A DNA stretch of 64,000 nt from Caldimonas caldifontis (GTDB lineage Bacteria; Pseudomonadota; Gammaproteobacteria; Burkholderiales; Burkholderiaceae_C): the NCBI RefSeq assembly GCF_002930615.1, contig NZ_PSNX01000003.1, positions 248,001 through 312,000 of the forward strand, in the 5' to 3' direction. Positions within the stretch are counted from its first letter, which is position 1. Each line of letters starts with the position of its first letter. Below the pieces are notes generated by a model. That model saw nothing but the letters and a program-made list of their open reading frames with translations, did not search any database and had not been told where the DNA came from. Shown piece by piece: positions 56,092 to 64,000 of the stretch. The position numbers and the translations under genes were made by a program.

Positions 56092-56690
56092 TGGACCCGT
56101 CCGCGCCCGCCTTGCAACTCAACGCCCTCGCCTGCCGGCGGGGCACGCGGCTGCTCTTTCGCGGCGTGAACCTGACGATGAGCGCTGGGGATCTGGTCTG
56201 GCTGCGCGGGCGCAACGGCAGCGGCAAGACCAGCCTCCTGCGCCTGGCCGCGGGCCTGGGCCGCCCGGCGCAAGGCGAGGTGGTGCGCCCAGGCGGCACC
56301 CCGGTGCTGCTGGGTCACACCAACGCGCTGAAGGACGAGCTCACCGTGGCCGAGTCGCTGCACTTCCTGCTGGGGGTGCACGGCCTGGTGCAGGACGCGG
56401 CCACCGTCGACGCCGCGCTCGACCGCTTTGGCCTGGCCAACCGGCGCCACCAGCGCATCGGGCAACTCTCGCAGGGCCAGCGTCGCCGTGTGGCCCTGGC
56501 CCGCCTGGCGGCCAGCCGTTCGCGGACGCCGTGGTTGCTCGACGAGCCGCATGACGGGCTGGACGCCGAAGGCACGCAAGCCCTCGACGCCTTGCTGGCC
56601 GAGCACCTGCGCTGCGGCGGCAGCGTGCTGATGGCCAGTCACCAGGCCCCTTCGCTGCCCGGGCGTGTGCTCGATCTCGACGCTCCCTGA
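56091..56690 (+). CDS. ccmA: Heme exporter ATP-binding protein CcmA
   Basis: The 199-residue ABC ATPase has Walker A GRNGSGKTS, the signature LSQGQRRRVALARL and Walker B PWLLDEPHDGLD. It powers release of heme from CcmC to CcmE in system I cytochrome c maturation. The ATG at 56091 shares its A with the stop of the TonB-like gene; a GTG one codon upstream is also possible. Coupling of ccm to the envelope machine is therefore at the translational level. Confidence 0.94.
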   Translation: MDPSAPALQLNALACRRGTRLLFRGVNLTMSAGDLVWLRGRNGSGKTSLLRLAAGLGRPAQGEVVRPGGTPVLLGHTNALKDELTVAESLHFLLGVHGLVQDAATVDAALDRFGLANRRHQRIGQLSQGQRRRVALARLAASRSRTPWLLDEPHDGLDAEGTQALDALLAEHLRCGGSVLMASHQAPSLPGRVLDLDAP

Positions 56691-56700
56691 AGGCTCGGCC

Positions 56701-58122
56701 ATGCGCTCGCTGTTCTGGAGCTTGGTTCAACGCGACCTGCGCCTGGCAGGGCGGCGGCGGGTCGACCTGCTGCTGCCCCTGGGCTTTGCCGTGGCGGCCG
56801 TGAGCCTCTTCCCGCTGGCGGTGGGGCCCGAGACGGCCCTGCTGCGCCAGATCGCCGCGGGTGTGGTCTGGGCCTGCGCCTTGCTCTCGGCGTTGATGTC
56901 GGTGAGCGCACTCTTTGCGAGCGATGCGTCCGACGGCACGCTCGACCAGTTGCTGCTGGCCGCCCCCAGCCCCACCGTCATCGCTGCCGCCCGTGCCCTC
57001 GGCCACTGGCTGCTGCACGGCGTGCCGCTCGTGCTGCTGTCTCCGCTGCTGGCGGCGGCCCTGGGCCTGCAGGGGGTGGCGCTGGCGGTGCTTGTCGCTG
57101 GCCTGGCCTTGGGCACGCTGATCTTCAGCCTCTGGGGCACGGTGGCTGCCGCACTCACCGTGGGCCTGCGCCAGGCGGGCCTGCTGGTGATGCTGATCGT
57201 GCTGCCGCTGGCCGTGCCGGCGCTGGTGCTGGGCACGGGTACCGTGTCGGCCGTCCTGGGGGGACTGTCGCCGATGCCGCACCTGGCGCTGCTGGCGGCC
57301 TGGATGCTGCTGAGCGCCGTCGTGGCCTTGCCGCTGGCCGGGGCGGCCTTGCGCCTGGGGCTGGATGCCGGTGGCGATGCGCCCGTGCGCTGGACGGGCC
57401 TGGCGGCACCGCCGCGCTTTTTTGCCTTCACCGGCCGGCTGCTGCCGGCGCTGTGGGCGCTGGCCGCGGTGCTGGGCGCCGTGGGCCTCGTGTGGGGCCT
57501 GGGCCTAGCGCCCACCGACGCGCAGCAGGGCGAGGTCTATCGCATCGTCTACCTGCATGTGCCCTCGGCCTGGGTGGCCATGCTGCTCTACCTCGTGATG
57601 GCCTTCTGGGCCACGGTGGGCTGGGTGGCCCAGGTGCGCACGGCCGGCGTGCTGGCGCGTGCGCTGGCGCCCACCGGGGCCTGGGCGGCGGCCGTGTGCC
57701 TGGTCACCGGCGCGATCTGGGGCCAGCCCACCTGGGGCACCTGGTGGGTGTGGGACGCACGGCTCACCTCCATGCTCATCCTGCTGCTGCTCTACCTCGG
57801 CGTCATCGCGCTCACCGCTGCGATCGACGACGTGCAGCGCGGCGATGCGGCCGGCGCGCTCTTGGCCGTGGTGGGGGTGGTCAACGTGCCGATCCTCTAC
57901 TTCTCGGTGCAGTGGTGGTCCACGCTGCACCAGGGCGCCACGCTGCCGGTGGGTGACAGCCCGCGCATGGCTGCGGCCATGCTCACGCCGCTGCTCATCA
58001 TGGTGTTGGCCTACTGGGCCTATGCCGCGGCGGCCAGCCTCACACGCGCCCGCGCGCTGCTGATGCAGCGCGAAGCCGGCGCTGCGTGGCTGAAGGCACA
58101 TCTGAAAGAGGGCGCTGCATGA
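56701..58122 (+). CDS. CcmB-CcmC fusion protein
   Basis: One uninterrupted 473-residue frame holds CcmB (residues 1-220, [24 protein letters not shown]) and CcmC (about 235-473, [73 protein letters not shown]). The CcmC half keeps the tryptophan-rich motif and both expected His. In E. coli these are separate proteins. An internal GTG (VRWTGL) could start a separate CcmC, but there is no stop codon between the parts. It is bordered by ccmA (10 bases) and ccmD (4-base overlap). Confidence 0.85.
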   Translation: MRSLFWSLVQRDLRLAGRRRVDLLLPLGFAVAAVSLFPLAVGPETALLRQIAAGVVWACALLSALMSVSALFASDASDGTLDQLLLAAPSPTVIAAARALGHWLLHGVPLVLLSPLLAAALGLQGVALAVLVAGLALGTLIFSLWGTVAAALTVGLRQAGLLVMLIVLPLAVPALVLGTGTVSAVLGGLSPMPHLALLAAWMLLSAVVALPLAGAALRLGLDAGGDAPVRWTGLAAPPRFFAFTGRLLPALWALAAVLGAVGLVWGLGLAPTDAQQGEVYRIVYLHVPSAWVAMLLYLVMAFWATVGWVAQVRTAGVLARALAPTGAWAAAVCLVTGAIWGQPTWGTWWVWDARLTSMLILLLLYLGVIALTAAIDDVQRGDAAGALLAVVGVVNVPILYFSVQWWSTLHQGATLPVGDSPRMAAAMLTPLLIMVLAYWAYAAAASLTRARALLMQREAGAAWLKAHLKEGAA

Positions 58123-58259
58123 GCGACCCCACACCCTTCCTCTGGGGCGCCTATGGCGCGGCTGGCCTGATGCTGCTGATCGAGATCGTGCGCCTGTGGC
58201 GCGCGCTGCAGCGTTCCCGCGCGCAGGCGCTGCAGGCCGACGAGGAGGAGGGCGCATGA
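58119..58259 (+). CDS. ccmD: Heme exporter protein CcmD
   Basis: This 46-residue protein has one membrane helix ([21 protein letters not shown]) and a charged tail ([15 protein letters not shown]), the CcmD layout. It starts inside the CcmB-CcmC stop (ATGA) and ends overlapping the ccmE ATG. CcmD stabilises the CcmABC-CcmE complex. It is short, but its position and sequence leave little doubt. Confidence 0.9.
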   Translation: MSDPTPFLWGAYGAAGLMLLIEIVRLWRALQRSRAQALQADEEEGA

Positions 58260-58699
58260 CCGCCCGCCAACGCCGCTTGGCCGTGGTCGTGGCCGTGCTG
58301 CTCACCGTGGGCGTGGCGGCGGCGCTGGTGCTGTACGCCCTGCGCAGCGAGATCGTCTTCTTCCGCACGCCCACGCAGGTGCTGGCCGGTGAGGCGCCGG
58401 TGGGCCAGGCCTTCCGCCTGGGCGGCCTGGTGGAGGAGGGCAGCGTGCAGCGCGACGGCCTGCAGGTGCGCTTTGCCATCACCGACACCGCGCAGCGCGT
58501 GAGCGTGGTCTACCAGGGCCTGCTGCCTGACCTCTTCCGCGAAGGCCAGGGCGTGGTGGCCCAGGGCCGGCTCGATGCGCAAGGCCTCTTCCATGCACAG
58601 CAGGTGCTGGCCAAGCACGACGAGAACTACATGCCGCCCGAAGCCAGCGAGGCCGTGTCGCGGGCGGTTCGGTCGTCCGTGGAGGAGGGCGCACGATGA
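58256..58699 (+). CDS. ccmE: Heme chaperone CcmE
   Basis: The 147-residue protein has an N-terminal membrane anchor and an OB-fold domain with [12 protein letters not shown], and ends in [12 protein letters not shown]. His121 is the residue that binds heme covalently and Tyr125 completes the HxxxY motif. It passes heme to CcmF/H. It overlaps both neighbours by four bases. Confidence 0.96.
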   Translation: MTARQRRLAVVVAVLLTVGVAAALVLYALRSEIVFFRTPTQVLAGEAPVGQAFRLGGLVEEGSVQRDGLQVRFAITDTAQRVSVVYQGLLPDLFREGQGVVAQGRLDAQGLFHAQQVLAKHDENYMPPEASEAVSRAVRSSVEEGAR

Positions 58700-60642
58700 T
58701 CCCCGAGCTGGGCCAGATCGCCCTGTTGCTCGCATTGGCCACCTCGGCCGTGCTGGGCGTGCTGCCGCTGTGGGGTGCCGCGCGCGGGCAGGGGCCCTGG
58801 ATGGCGCTGGCGCGGCCGGCCGCCTATGTGCACCTGGCCCTCATCGCCGTGGCCTATGCCCTGCTGACCGTGAGCTTCGTGCAGCTCGACTTTTCCGTGG
58901 CCTATGTGGCCGAGAACACCAACCGCCAGTTGCCTCTGGTCTACCGCGTGGTGGGTGTATGGGGCGGGCATGAAGGCTCGCTTTTGCTGTGGCAGCTCAT
59001 CCAGGCCGCGTGGATGGCCGCGCTGGCACGCTTCAGCCGCTCGCTGCCCCTGCCGCTGGTGGCGCGCAGCCTGGCCGTGCTGGGCTGGATCGCAACGGGC
59101 TTTGCGCTCTTCGTGCTGATCACCTCCAACCCCTTCACGCGTCTGAGCCCCGTGCCCCTGGACGGCCACGACCTCAACCCGCTGTTGCAAGACCCGGGCA
59201 TGGTGGTGCACCCGCCGCTGCTCTACATGGGCTACGTGGGCTTTGCGGTGGCCTTTGCGCTGGCGCTGGGCGCCTTGCTGGGCGGCCGGCTCGATGCCGC
59301 CTGGGCACGCTGGATGCGCCCGTGGACGACGGTGGCCTGGCTCTTTCTCACGCTGGGCATCTCGGTGGGCAGCCTGTGGGCCTACCAGGTGCTGGGCTGG
59401 GGTGGCTGGTGGTTCTGGGACCCGGTCGAGAACGCTTCCTTCCTGCCGTGGCTTGCCGGCACCGCGCTCATCCACTCGCTGGCCGTCACCGACAAGCGCG
59501 GTGCCTTCCGCGCCTGGACGGTGCTGCTGGCGCTGCTCACGTTTTCGCTCTCGCTGCTGGGCACCTTCCTCGTGCGCTCGGGCGTGCTCAGCTCGGTGCA
59601 TGCCTTTGCCACCGATCCGCAACGCGGCCTGGCGCTGCTGCTCTTCCTGGCCGTGGTGGTGGGCGTGGCGCTGGCAGTGTATGCCTGGCGCGCACCCACG
59701 CTGGGCCTGGGCGGGCGCTTTGCCCCCGTGTCGCGTGAAACCGTGCTGCTGCTCAACAACGTGCTGCTGGTGGTGGCCGTGGCCTCGGTGGGCCTGGGCA
59801 CGCTCTACCCGCTGGTGCTCGACGCCCTGACCGGCGCCAAGATCTCGGTGGGCCCGCCCTACTTCGAGCGGGTCTTTGTGCCGCTGATGTTGCCGCTCGT
59901 CTTCCTGCTGGGCATCGGCCCGCTGGCACGCTGGAAGGACACCGAGTTGCCCGCGCTGGCCCGCCGCCTGCGCTGGGCGGCGGGGCTGTCGGTGGCCAGC
60001 GCCGTGGGGATGGCCTGGTGGGCGGGGCAGTTGTCCTTCGGTGCCGTGCTGGGCCTGTGGATGGGGGCGTGGATCCTGTGCACCATCGCTACCGACATGG
60101 GCGGCCACGGCCGCCGGCTGGGCCAGGCCCCGCGCGCGCTGTGGGGCATGTGGCTGGCGCATGCCGGCGTGGCCGTGTTCGCCGTGGGCGTCACCATGGT
60201 GGGCAGCTATGAGCTGGAGCGTGACGCCGAACTGTCGGCCGGCCAGCAAACCGACCTGGGCCCCTACACCTTTCACTTCCGTGGCGTGCGCGAGGTGCTC
60301 GGCCCCAACTACCGCGCCGCGCAGGCCTGGGTGGAAGTCACGCGCGATGGGCAGCCGCTGGCCCAGCTCTACCCCGAAAAGCGCCTCTACGCCAGCCAGG
60401 ACACGTCCTTCACCGAACCGGCCGTCGTGCACGGCCCGCTGCGCGACTTCTATGTCTCGCTGGGCGAAGTGAAGGCCGACCGTGCCACCTGGACGCTGCG
60501 CCTGCATGTGAAGCCCTTCGTGAGCTGGATCTGGGCCGGCACGCTATTGATGGCCCTGGGCGGCGGCCTGGCCGCCAGCGACCGCCGCTACCACGTGGCC
60601 CAGCGCCAAGCGGCTGCCAGCGCCGTGCAGGAGCCCGCATGA
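58696..60642 (+). CDS. ccmF: Cytochrome c heme lyase subunit CcmF
   Basis: The 648-residue multi-spanning protein contains [27 protein letters not shown] and the tryptophan-rich heme motif [20 protein letters not shown], with the conserved periplasmic His residues. It ligates heme to apocytochromes together with CcmH and CcmI. It overlaps ccmE and ccmG by four bases each. Confidence 0.97.
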   Translation: MIPELGQIALLLALATSAVLGVLPLWGAARGQGPWMALARPAAYVHLALIAVAYALLTVSFVQLDFSVAYVAENTNRQLPLVYRVVGVWGGHEGSLLLWQLIQAAWMAALARFSRSLPLPLVARSLAVLGWIATGFALFVLITSNPFTRLSPVPLDGHDLNPLLQDPGMVVHPPLLYMGYVGFAVAFALALGALLGGRLDAAWARWMRPWTTVAWLFLTLGISVGSLWAYQVLGWGGWWFWDPVENASFLPWLAGTALIHSLAVTDKRGAFRAWTVLLALLTFSLSLLGTFLVRSGVLSSVHAFATDPQRGLALLLFLAVVVGVALAVYAWRAPTLGLGGRFAPVSRETVLLLNNVLLVVAVASVGLGTLYPLVLDALTGAKISVGPPYFERVFVPLMLPLVFLLGIGPLARWKDTELPALARRLRWAAGLSVASAVGMAWWAGQLSFGAVLGLWMGAWILCTIATDMGGHGRRLGQAPRALWGMWLAHAGVAVFAVGVTMVGSYELERDAELSAGQQTDLGPYTFHFRGVREVLGPNYRAAQAWVEVTRDGQPLAQLYPEKRLYASQDTSFTEPAVVHGPLRDFYVSLGEVKADRATWTLRLHVKPFVSWIWAGTLLMALGGGLAASDRRYHVAQRQAAASAVQEPA

Positions 60643-61187
60643 AACCCAGCCTCGGCACGGTGCTGCGCGCCATCGCGCCCCTCCTGATCTTCCTGGCCTT
60701 GATCGTGCTGCTCTGGCGCGGTCTCTCGCTCGACCCGCTGGAGGTGCCTTCGCCGCTGATCGACAAGCCCGCCCCGGCGTTTTCGTTGCCGCGCCTGGAC
60801 GACCCCGCCGAGCGCGTCACCGGCCGCGACCTGCTGGGCCAGCCCTGGGTGCTGAACGTCTGGGCCTCGTGGTGCGGCCCCTGCACGGTGGAGCACCCGG
60901 TGTGGGTCGACTTCGCGCGCCGCCATGACGTGGCGCTGGTGGGCCTGAACCACAAGGATCGCGACGACAACGCCCGCGCCTGGCTGCAGCGCCATGGCGA
61001 CCCGTACCGCCTGGTGCTGGTCGACGCCGACGGCCGCGCCGGCATCGACTTCGGCGTGTACGGCGTGCCCGAAACCTACGTCATCGACCGGCGCGGCCAC
61101 GTGCGCCTCAAGCACGTCGGCATCGTTTCGCCCGAGTTCATTCGCACGCGCATCGAGCCCTTGCTGAAGGAGCTGGCCGATGGCTGA
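60639..61187 (+). CDS. ccmG: Thiol:disulfide oxidoreductase CcmG/DsbE
   Basis: The 182-residue membrane-anchored thioredoxin has the redox motif WCGPC (Cys79 and Cys82), the segment NVWASWCGPCTVEHPVW, and the cis-Pro segment YGVPETYVIDRRG. It keeps the CxxCH thiols of apocytochromes reduced. It overlaps ccmF and ccmH. Confidence 0.95.
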   Translation: MKPSLGTVLRAIAPLLIFLALIVLLWRGLSLDPLEVPSPLIDKPAPAFSLPRLDDPAERVTGRDLLGQPWVLNVWASWCGPCTVEHPVWVDFARRHDVALVGLNHKDRDDNARAWLQRHGDPYRLVLVDADGRAGIDFGVYGVPETYVIDRRGHVRLKHVGIVSPEFIRTRIEPLLKELADG

Positions 61188-61635
61188 TGGGCGCCACCTC
61201 CTCATCACGCTGCTGCTGCTTGCCGCGGCTTCGATGGCGAGCGCACAAACCGCCGACGACGCCGTGCTCGATGCGCGCGCCCGCGCCCTGGCCAGCGAAC
61301 TGCGCTGCCTGGTGTGCCGCAACGAAACCCTGGCCGAATCGTCTGCCGCGCTGGCGCAGGACCTGCGCGCCGAATTGCGCCGCCTGCTGGCCGAGGGCCG
61401 CAGCGATGCCGAGGTGCGCGCCTTCTTCAGCGAACGCTACGGCGACGTGGTGCACTACCGCCCGCCGCTGCAGCGCAGCACCTTGGCGCTGTGGTTCGGC
61501 CCCGCCGCACTGCTGGGCGCGGGCCTGCTGGTGCTGTGGCTCACCCTGCGCCGCCGCCAGCGCCTGCCCGCCGAGGCCTTCGAGCCCGAAGCCGACGACG
61601 TTGAGGCCAACGATCGCGAGGAGGTCTCGCGATGA
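61180..61635 (+). CDS. ccmH: Cytochrome c maturation protein CcmH
   Basis: The 151-residue protein has a signal peptide, the redox motif LRCLVCRNE (Cys43 and Cys46), a three-helix domain and a C-terminal membrane helix (ALWFGPAALLGAGLLVLWLTL). It reduces apocytochromes and joins CcmF. AAGGAG lies six bases before the ATG, which overlaps the ccmG stop. Confidence 0.95.
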   Translation: MADGRHLLITLLLLAAASMASAQTADDAVLDARARALASELRCLVCRNETLAESSAALAQDLRAELRRLLAEGRSDAEVRAFFSERYGDVVHYRPPLQRSTLALWFGPAALLGAGLLVLWLTLRRRQRLPAEAFEPEADDVEANDREEVSR

Positions 61636-62267
61636 GCCTCTTCCTCGCCGTCACAGGCGCGCTGGTGGCCCTCACCCTGGCGGCCCTGCTGTGGCCCCTG
61701 CGGGCGCACGGCCGCGCCACCCTCGTGGCCGTCAGCGCCTTCACCCTGGCCCTCACCGCCGGGGGCTATGCCTGGCTGGGCTCACCTCAGCACCTGGCGC
61801 CCGCACCCGCCAGTGCGACCGCCGAATCCCCACCCGTCATGCAGGCCATCGCCCAGTTCAGCGCGCGCGTGCAGCAAGACCCCACCGACGCCCACGCCTG
61901 GGCCCAGCTCGCCCGCGCCCGCGCTGCGCTCGGCCGCGACACCGAAGCGCAGGACGCCCTGGAAACAGCAGCCCGCCTGCGCCCGCGCGACGCCAACCTG
62001 CTGGCCAGCCACGCCGACTTCCTGGCCCGCTTGCACGGCGGCCGCATCGACGACCCGACCCATGCGCTGGTGCAGCGTGCCCTGGCCCTGGAGCCCACCC
62101 AACCCGTGGCTCTTACGCTGGCCGCCATGGCGGCACAGCAGCGCGGCCAGCACGCGCAGGCCGCGCAGCTCTGGGAGCGGCTGGCGGCCACGATGAAGGA
62201 TGACGACCCTTTGCGGGCACAGGTGTTGGAGCGTGCCCGCGCGGCGCACGCGACACGGACATTCTGA
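61632..62267 (+). CDS. ccmI: Cytochrome c maturation protein CcmI (TPR)
   Basis: The 211-residue protein has two N-terminal membrane helices and a TPR domain (AIAQFSARVQQDPTDAHAWAQLARARAALGRDTEAQDALETAARLRP). CcmI binds the C-terminus of apocytochromes. It is the last gene of the coupled cluster. A gap of 78 bases with a TACAAT box (62305-62310) precedes the next gene. Confidence 0.9.
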   Translation: MSLFLAVTGALVALTLAALLWPLRAHGRATLVAVSAFTLALTAGGYAWLGSPQHLAPAPASATAESPPVMQAIAQFSARVQQDPTDAHAWAQLARARAALGRDTEAQDALETAARLRPRDANLLASHADFLARLHGGRIDDPTHALVQRALALEPTQPVALTLAAMAAQQRGQHAQAAQLWERLAATMKDDDPLRAQVLERARAAHATRTF

Positions 62268-62345
62268 AACCATGTCCCCGTGGCGTCGCCGCAGTGCATG
62301 ACCCTACAATGCCGCGCACACCTACACATGCCCAGGGAGGGCGCC

Positions 62346-62810
62346 ATGACGACACTCGTACCGCCGTATGTCGAAGACGGGCAATTGCTCTTCGACGCGT
62401 CCGAGACGCGGCAGATCCTTCTGTTCTTCTGGCCCACGCGTTCTGACGACATCAACGCGATGCCGGTCGACAACCCCCTGCGGCGATTCGCCCAGTCCAT
62501 CCTCATTGCGGCGATCGACGCCAGCTATGCCATGGGCTACCTGCATCGGCTGGGCAAGACGGTGGCCAATCCCCGTGGAGGCCTGAAGGCCATGGGGCAG
62601 AAGCTGGCCAGGCACTACCTGCAGCATTGGTGGCGCCATGCCAAGGTGACGGACCTGGAAGACGTGAAGATCTATGAAACGGTGCGCCGTGAGGTGGCCC
62701 GCGTGTATCTGCACCGGCTGAACATGCACCGAGACGGCGTGGCGAACACCCAGCCACTGTCACCCTTCGTTCTTGCAGGCATGGCGCCCGATGCCGCCGC
62801 ATGGGCCTGA
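62346..62810 (+). CDS. Uncharacterised protein, 154 residues
   Basis: I do not recognise the family. The protein is soluble with helices rich in Arg and Tyr (SILIAAIDASYAMGYLHRLGKTV, ARHYLQHWWRHAKVTDLEDVKIYETVRREVARVYLHRLN). AGGGAGG precedes the ATG at 62346, and a TACAAT box lies 36 bases upstream. It slightly overlaps the next gene, so the two may be coupled. Confidence 0.6.
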   Translation: MTTLVPPYVEDGQLLFDASETRQILLFFWPTRSDDINAMPVDNPLRRFAQSILIAAIDASYAMGYLHRLGKTVANPRGGLKAMGQKLARHYLQHWWRHAKVTDLEDVKIYETVRREVARVYLHRLNMHRDGVANTQPLSPFVLAGMAPDAAAWA

Positions 62811-63349
62811 CGATGCGCGCCGCCTGGAAATGGCTGGTCCTCGCTTTGGCCGTGGGCATCCTGGGTGTGGCCGGCGCTGTGGCCTACACCTTCAGCAAAG
62901 ACACCCTTCTGGACTTGCAGAGTTGCGTCGACAAACCCAAGTTCACTGGCATGGGCTGGGTGTGCGGCCGCCTCATGGCAATCACCGAACCGAGCGCCGA
63001 TGAGATCGCTTTTCTGAACAGCATCGCTGGCGCGGGGGCCATCGTCGGAACGCACGACGCCGCCACCGCGCGCCACCTGATGAAGCGCTACCTCGCCTCC
63101 GGGCTCGACGTGAACGCCGTCGATCAGCGCAGCGACCACCTGTGGACGGCCTTGCACTTCGCAGCGCTCAGCGCCCGCACCGACGAAGCGCGCCTGCTGC
63201 TGGAGTTTGGCGCCGACCCGTCGCGCCGCGACGCCCAAGGGCGTACACCCGCCGACGTGGCGAGGGAGGGCGCACAACGGCGCCCCAACGACGCGGAGCA
63301 GTATCTTGATCTGGCGCGGCTGATCGACGCTGCGTCGGCCAGGCCATAG
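62801..63349 (+). CDS. Membrane-anchored ankyrin-repeat protein
   Basis: The 182-residue protein has one N-terminal membrane helix (WLVLALAVGILGVAGAVAYTF) and ankyrin-like repeats in the second half (LWTALHFAALSARTDEARLLLEFGADPSRRDAQGRTPADVA). Such proteins mediate protein contacts in the periplasm; the partner is unknown. The ATG at 62801 overlaps the previous gene by ten bases; the ATG at 62813 is an alternative. Confidence 0.8.
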   Translation: MGLTMRAAWKWLVLALAVGILGVAGAVAYTFSKDTLLDLQSCVDKPKFTGMGWVCGRLMAITEPSADEIAFLNSIAGAGAIVGTHDAATARHLMKRYLASGLDVNAVDQRSDHLWTALHFAALSARTDEARLLLEFGADPSRRDAQGRTPADVAREGAQRRPNDAEQYLDLARLIDAASARP

Positions 63350-63376
63350 CAGCGCCACCGGCTTGCACAATAGGCC

Positions 63377-63895
63377 ATGGCCCCCCAAGCAGTTTCCCCA
63401 AGCCGCACCTCCAGCGTCGTAGCCGCCACCCTGCCGCGCGGGGCGCTGCTCGCGGCCTATGCCGAAACGCAGGCCTACACCGATTGCTACTCGGTGACGG
63501 TGACGCGCCCGGTGTCGTTCGCCGAATTCATCGAAGCCTTCTACACGACACCCCCGTTCAAGCTCGAGCGCTGGCTTCTCGGCCGGCTGGCCGGGTTCCC
63601 CTCCACCGACGCCGAGGCCCGGATTCTGGCGCAGGGCCAGGTGAGCCGCTTCGCGGCATGGCACGTTGAAGCCCGCGAGCCCCACCAGGCGATCCTGGCC
63701 GCGGGCAGAACACGCTCGTGGCTCATGGTGGGCCCCCAGCCAGCCGAGCCCGACACAACAACAACGCTCTTCTTCGGCTCGGCGGTGGTGCCGCGCCAGC
63801 GGGGCGGCATGGACGACGGAGCCACCACCTCGCAGTGCCAGCCGAGCGCGGCGACGTGGCGCTGCAGCACGAACCCGCAGGGGCCGGCCTCGTAG
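63377..63895 (+). pseudogene. Uncharacterised gene with C-terminus replaced by IS110 remnant
   Basis: The frame encodes 172 residues. The first 140 (YAETQAYTDCYSVTVTRPVSFAEFIEAFY, TTTTLFFGSAVVPRQ) look like a real protein of unknown family. From about 63802 the frame reads antisense through a transposase fragment, giving an unnatural tail rich in Ser, Thr and Gln. I infer that the true 3' end has been lost by insertion or deletion. A functional truncated product is possible. Confidence 0.5.
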
Positions 63896-64000
63896 ACGAT
63901 GTGCAGCCGGTGGCCGGCACTCACCAGCCGGCGCAGCGCCTTGGTGACAGCGGCCGTGCCGCCCGCTACAGTGCCCAGGCGGCGCACCTCGACCTCGCGC
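63802..64000 (-). mobile_element. IS110-family transposase fragment
   Basis: On the minus strand the frame reads LHIVYEAGPCGFVLQRHVAALGWHCEVVAPSSMP, the N-terminal region of IS110-type transposases. The N-terminus lies beyond the right edge of the window. After PSSMP the expected continuation (a conserved Lys/Asp-rich segment) is missing and the match stops at about 63802. The element is therefore truncated at its C-terminal side. IS110 elements usually lack terminal inverted repeats, and none is seen. Confidence 0.7.

Noticed and set aside
63541-63801. Continuation of the minus-strand transposase frame
   Set aside because: The frame stays open, but the transposase similarity stops at about 63802 and the rest is antisense to the 63377 gene.

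Overview
The window is high-GC, densely packed bacterial DNA. The gene content points to a betaproteobacterium of the order Burkholderiales: a mnmG-rsmG-parA-parB block with parS sites, a complete system I cytochrome c maturation set, a PrkA/YeaH/SpoVR operon, an otsBA operon and many c-di-GMP and sensor genes. No rRNA, tRNA or CRISPR array was seen. The only mobile DNA recognised is an IS110-type transposase remnant at the right edge.

Layout, left half. 1-400: end of an SbtA-like bicarbonate transporter and its PII-like partner. 463-9888: mostly housekeeping and metabolic genes: a Gly-rich RRM protein, a cobalamin/metal-receptor protein coupled to a diguanylate cyclase, tldD, a DAHP synthase behind a newly noticed Phe/Tyr/Trp leader-peptide attenuator, a Tat-type intradiol dioxygenase, a PduO-type adenosyltransferase and a D-lactate dehydrogenase-type flavoenzyme. 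9971-15328: a methyltransferase, then prkA-yeaH-spoVR on the minus strand. 15852-18137: a tandem UspA protein and a degenerate HD-GYP protein. 18153-25362 (minus strand): mnmG, a 350-bp palindromic repeat, rsmG, lipocalin, lysE, a Phd/PIN toxin-antitoxin pair, parA, an alpha/beta hydrolase and parB. Three parS-like sites lie inside mnmG and rsmG.

Layout, middle. 25931-30824 (minus): otsB, a GH15 enzyme, otsA and an MscS channel form an osmotic-stress operon. 30896-38343: a DUF2061 protein, a GAF/PAS histidine kinase, a DUF2892 protein with an FNR-like box, gamma-glutamyltransferase, a 7TM-DISM diguanylate cyclase and an orphan RusA-like protein.

Layout, right half. 38884-62267 holds 25 plus-strand genes with no gap above 48 bp, most of them overlapping. 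In order they are: a flavin transferase (ApbE), a triheme lipoprotein resembling hydrazine synthase subunit A, a CX4CH lipoprotein, two outer-membrane beta-barrels, TlpA, DUF4266 and DUF3570 proteins, a coiled-coil periplasmic protein, three TPR proteins (two of them lipoproteins), a small secreted protein, ExbB, two ExbD, a TonB/AgmX-type protein, and then ccmA, a ccmB-ccmC fusion, and ccmD to ccmI. My reading is a proton-motive-force-driven, trans-envelope machine related to the Myxococcus Agl/Glt and Nfs complexes, wired to c-type cytochromes and co-expressed with their maturation system. Its function is unknown and it is the best candidate here for an undescribed system. The window ends with small uncharacterised genes, the last broken by the IS110 remnant.
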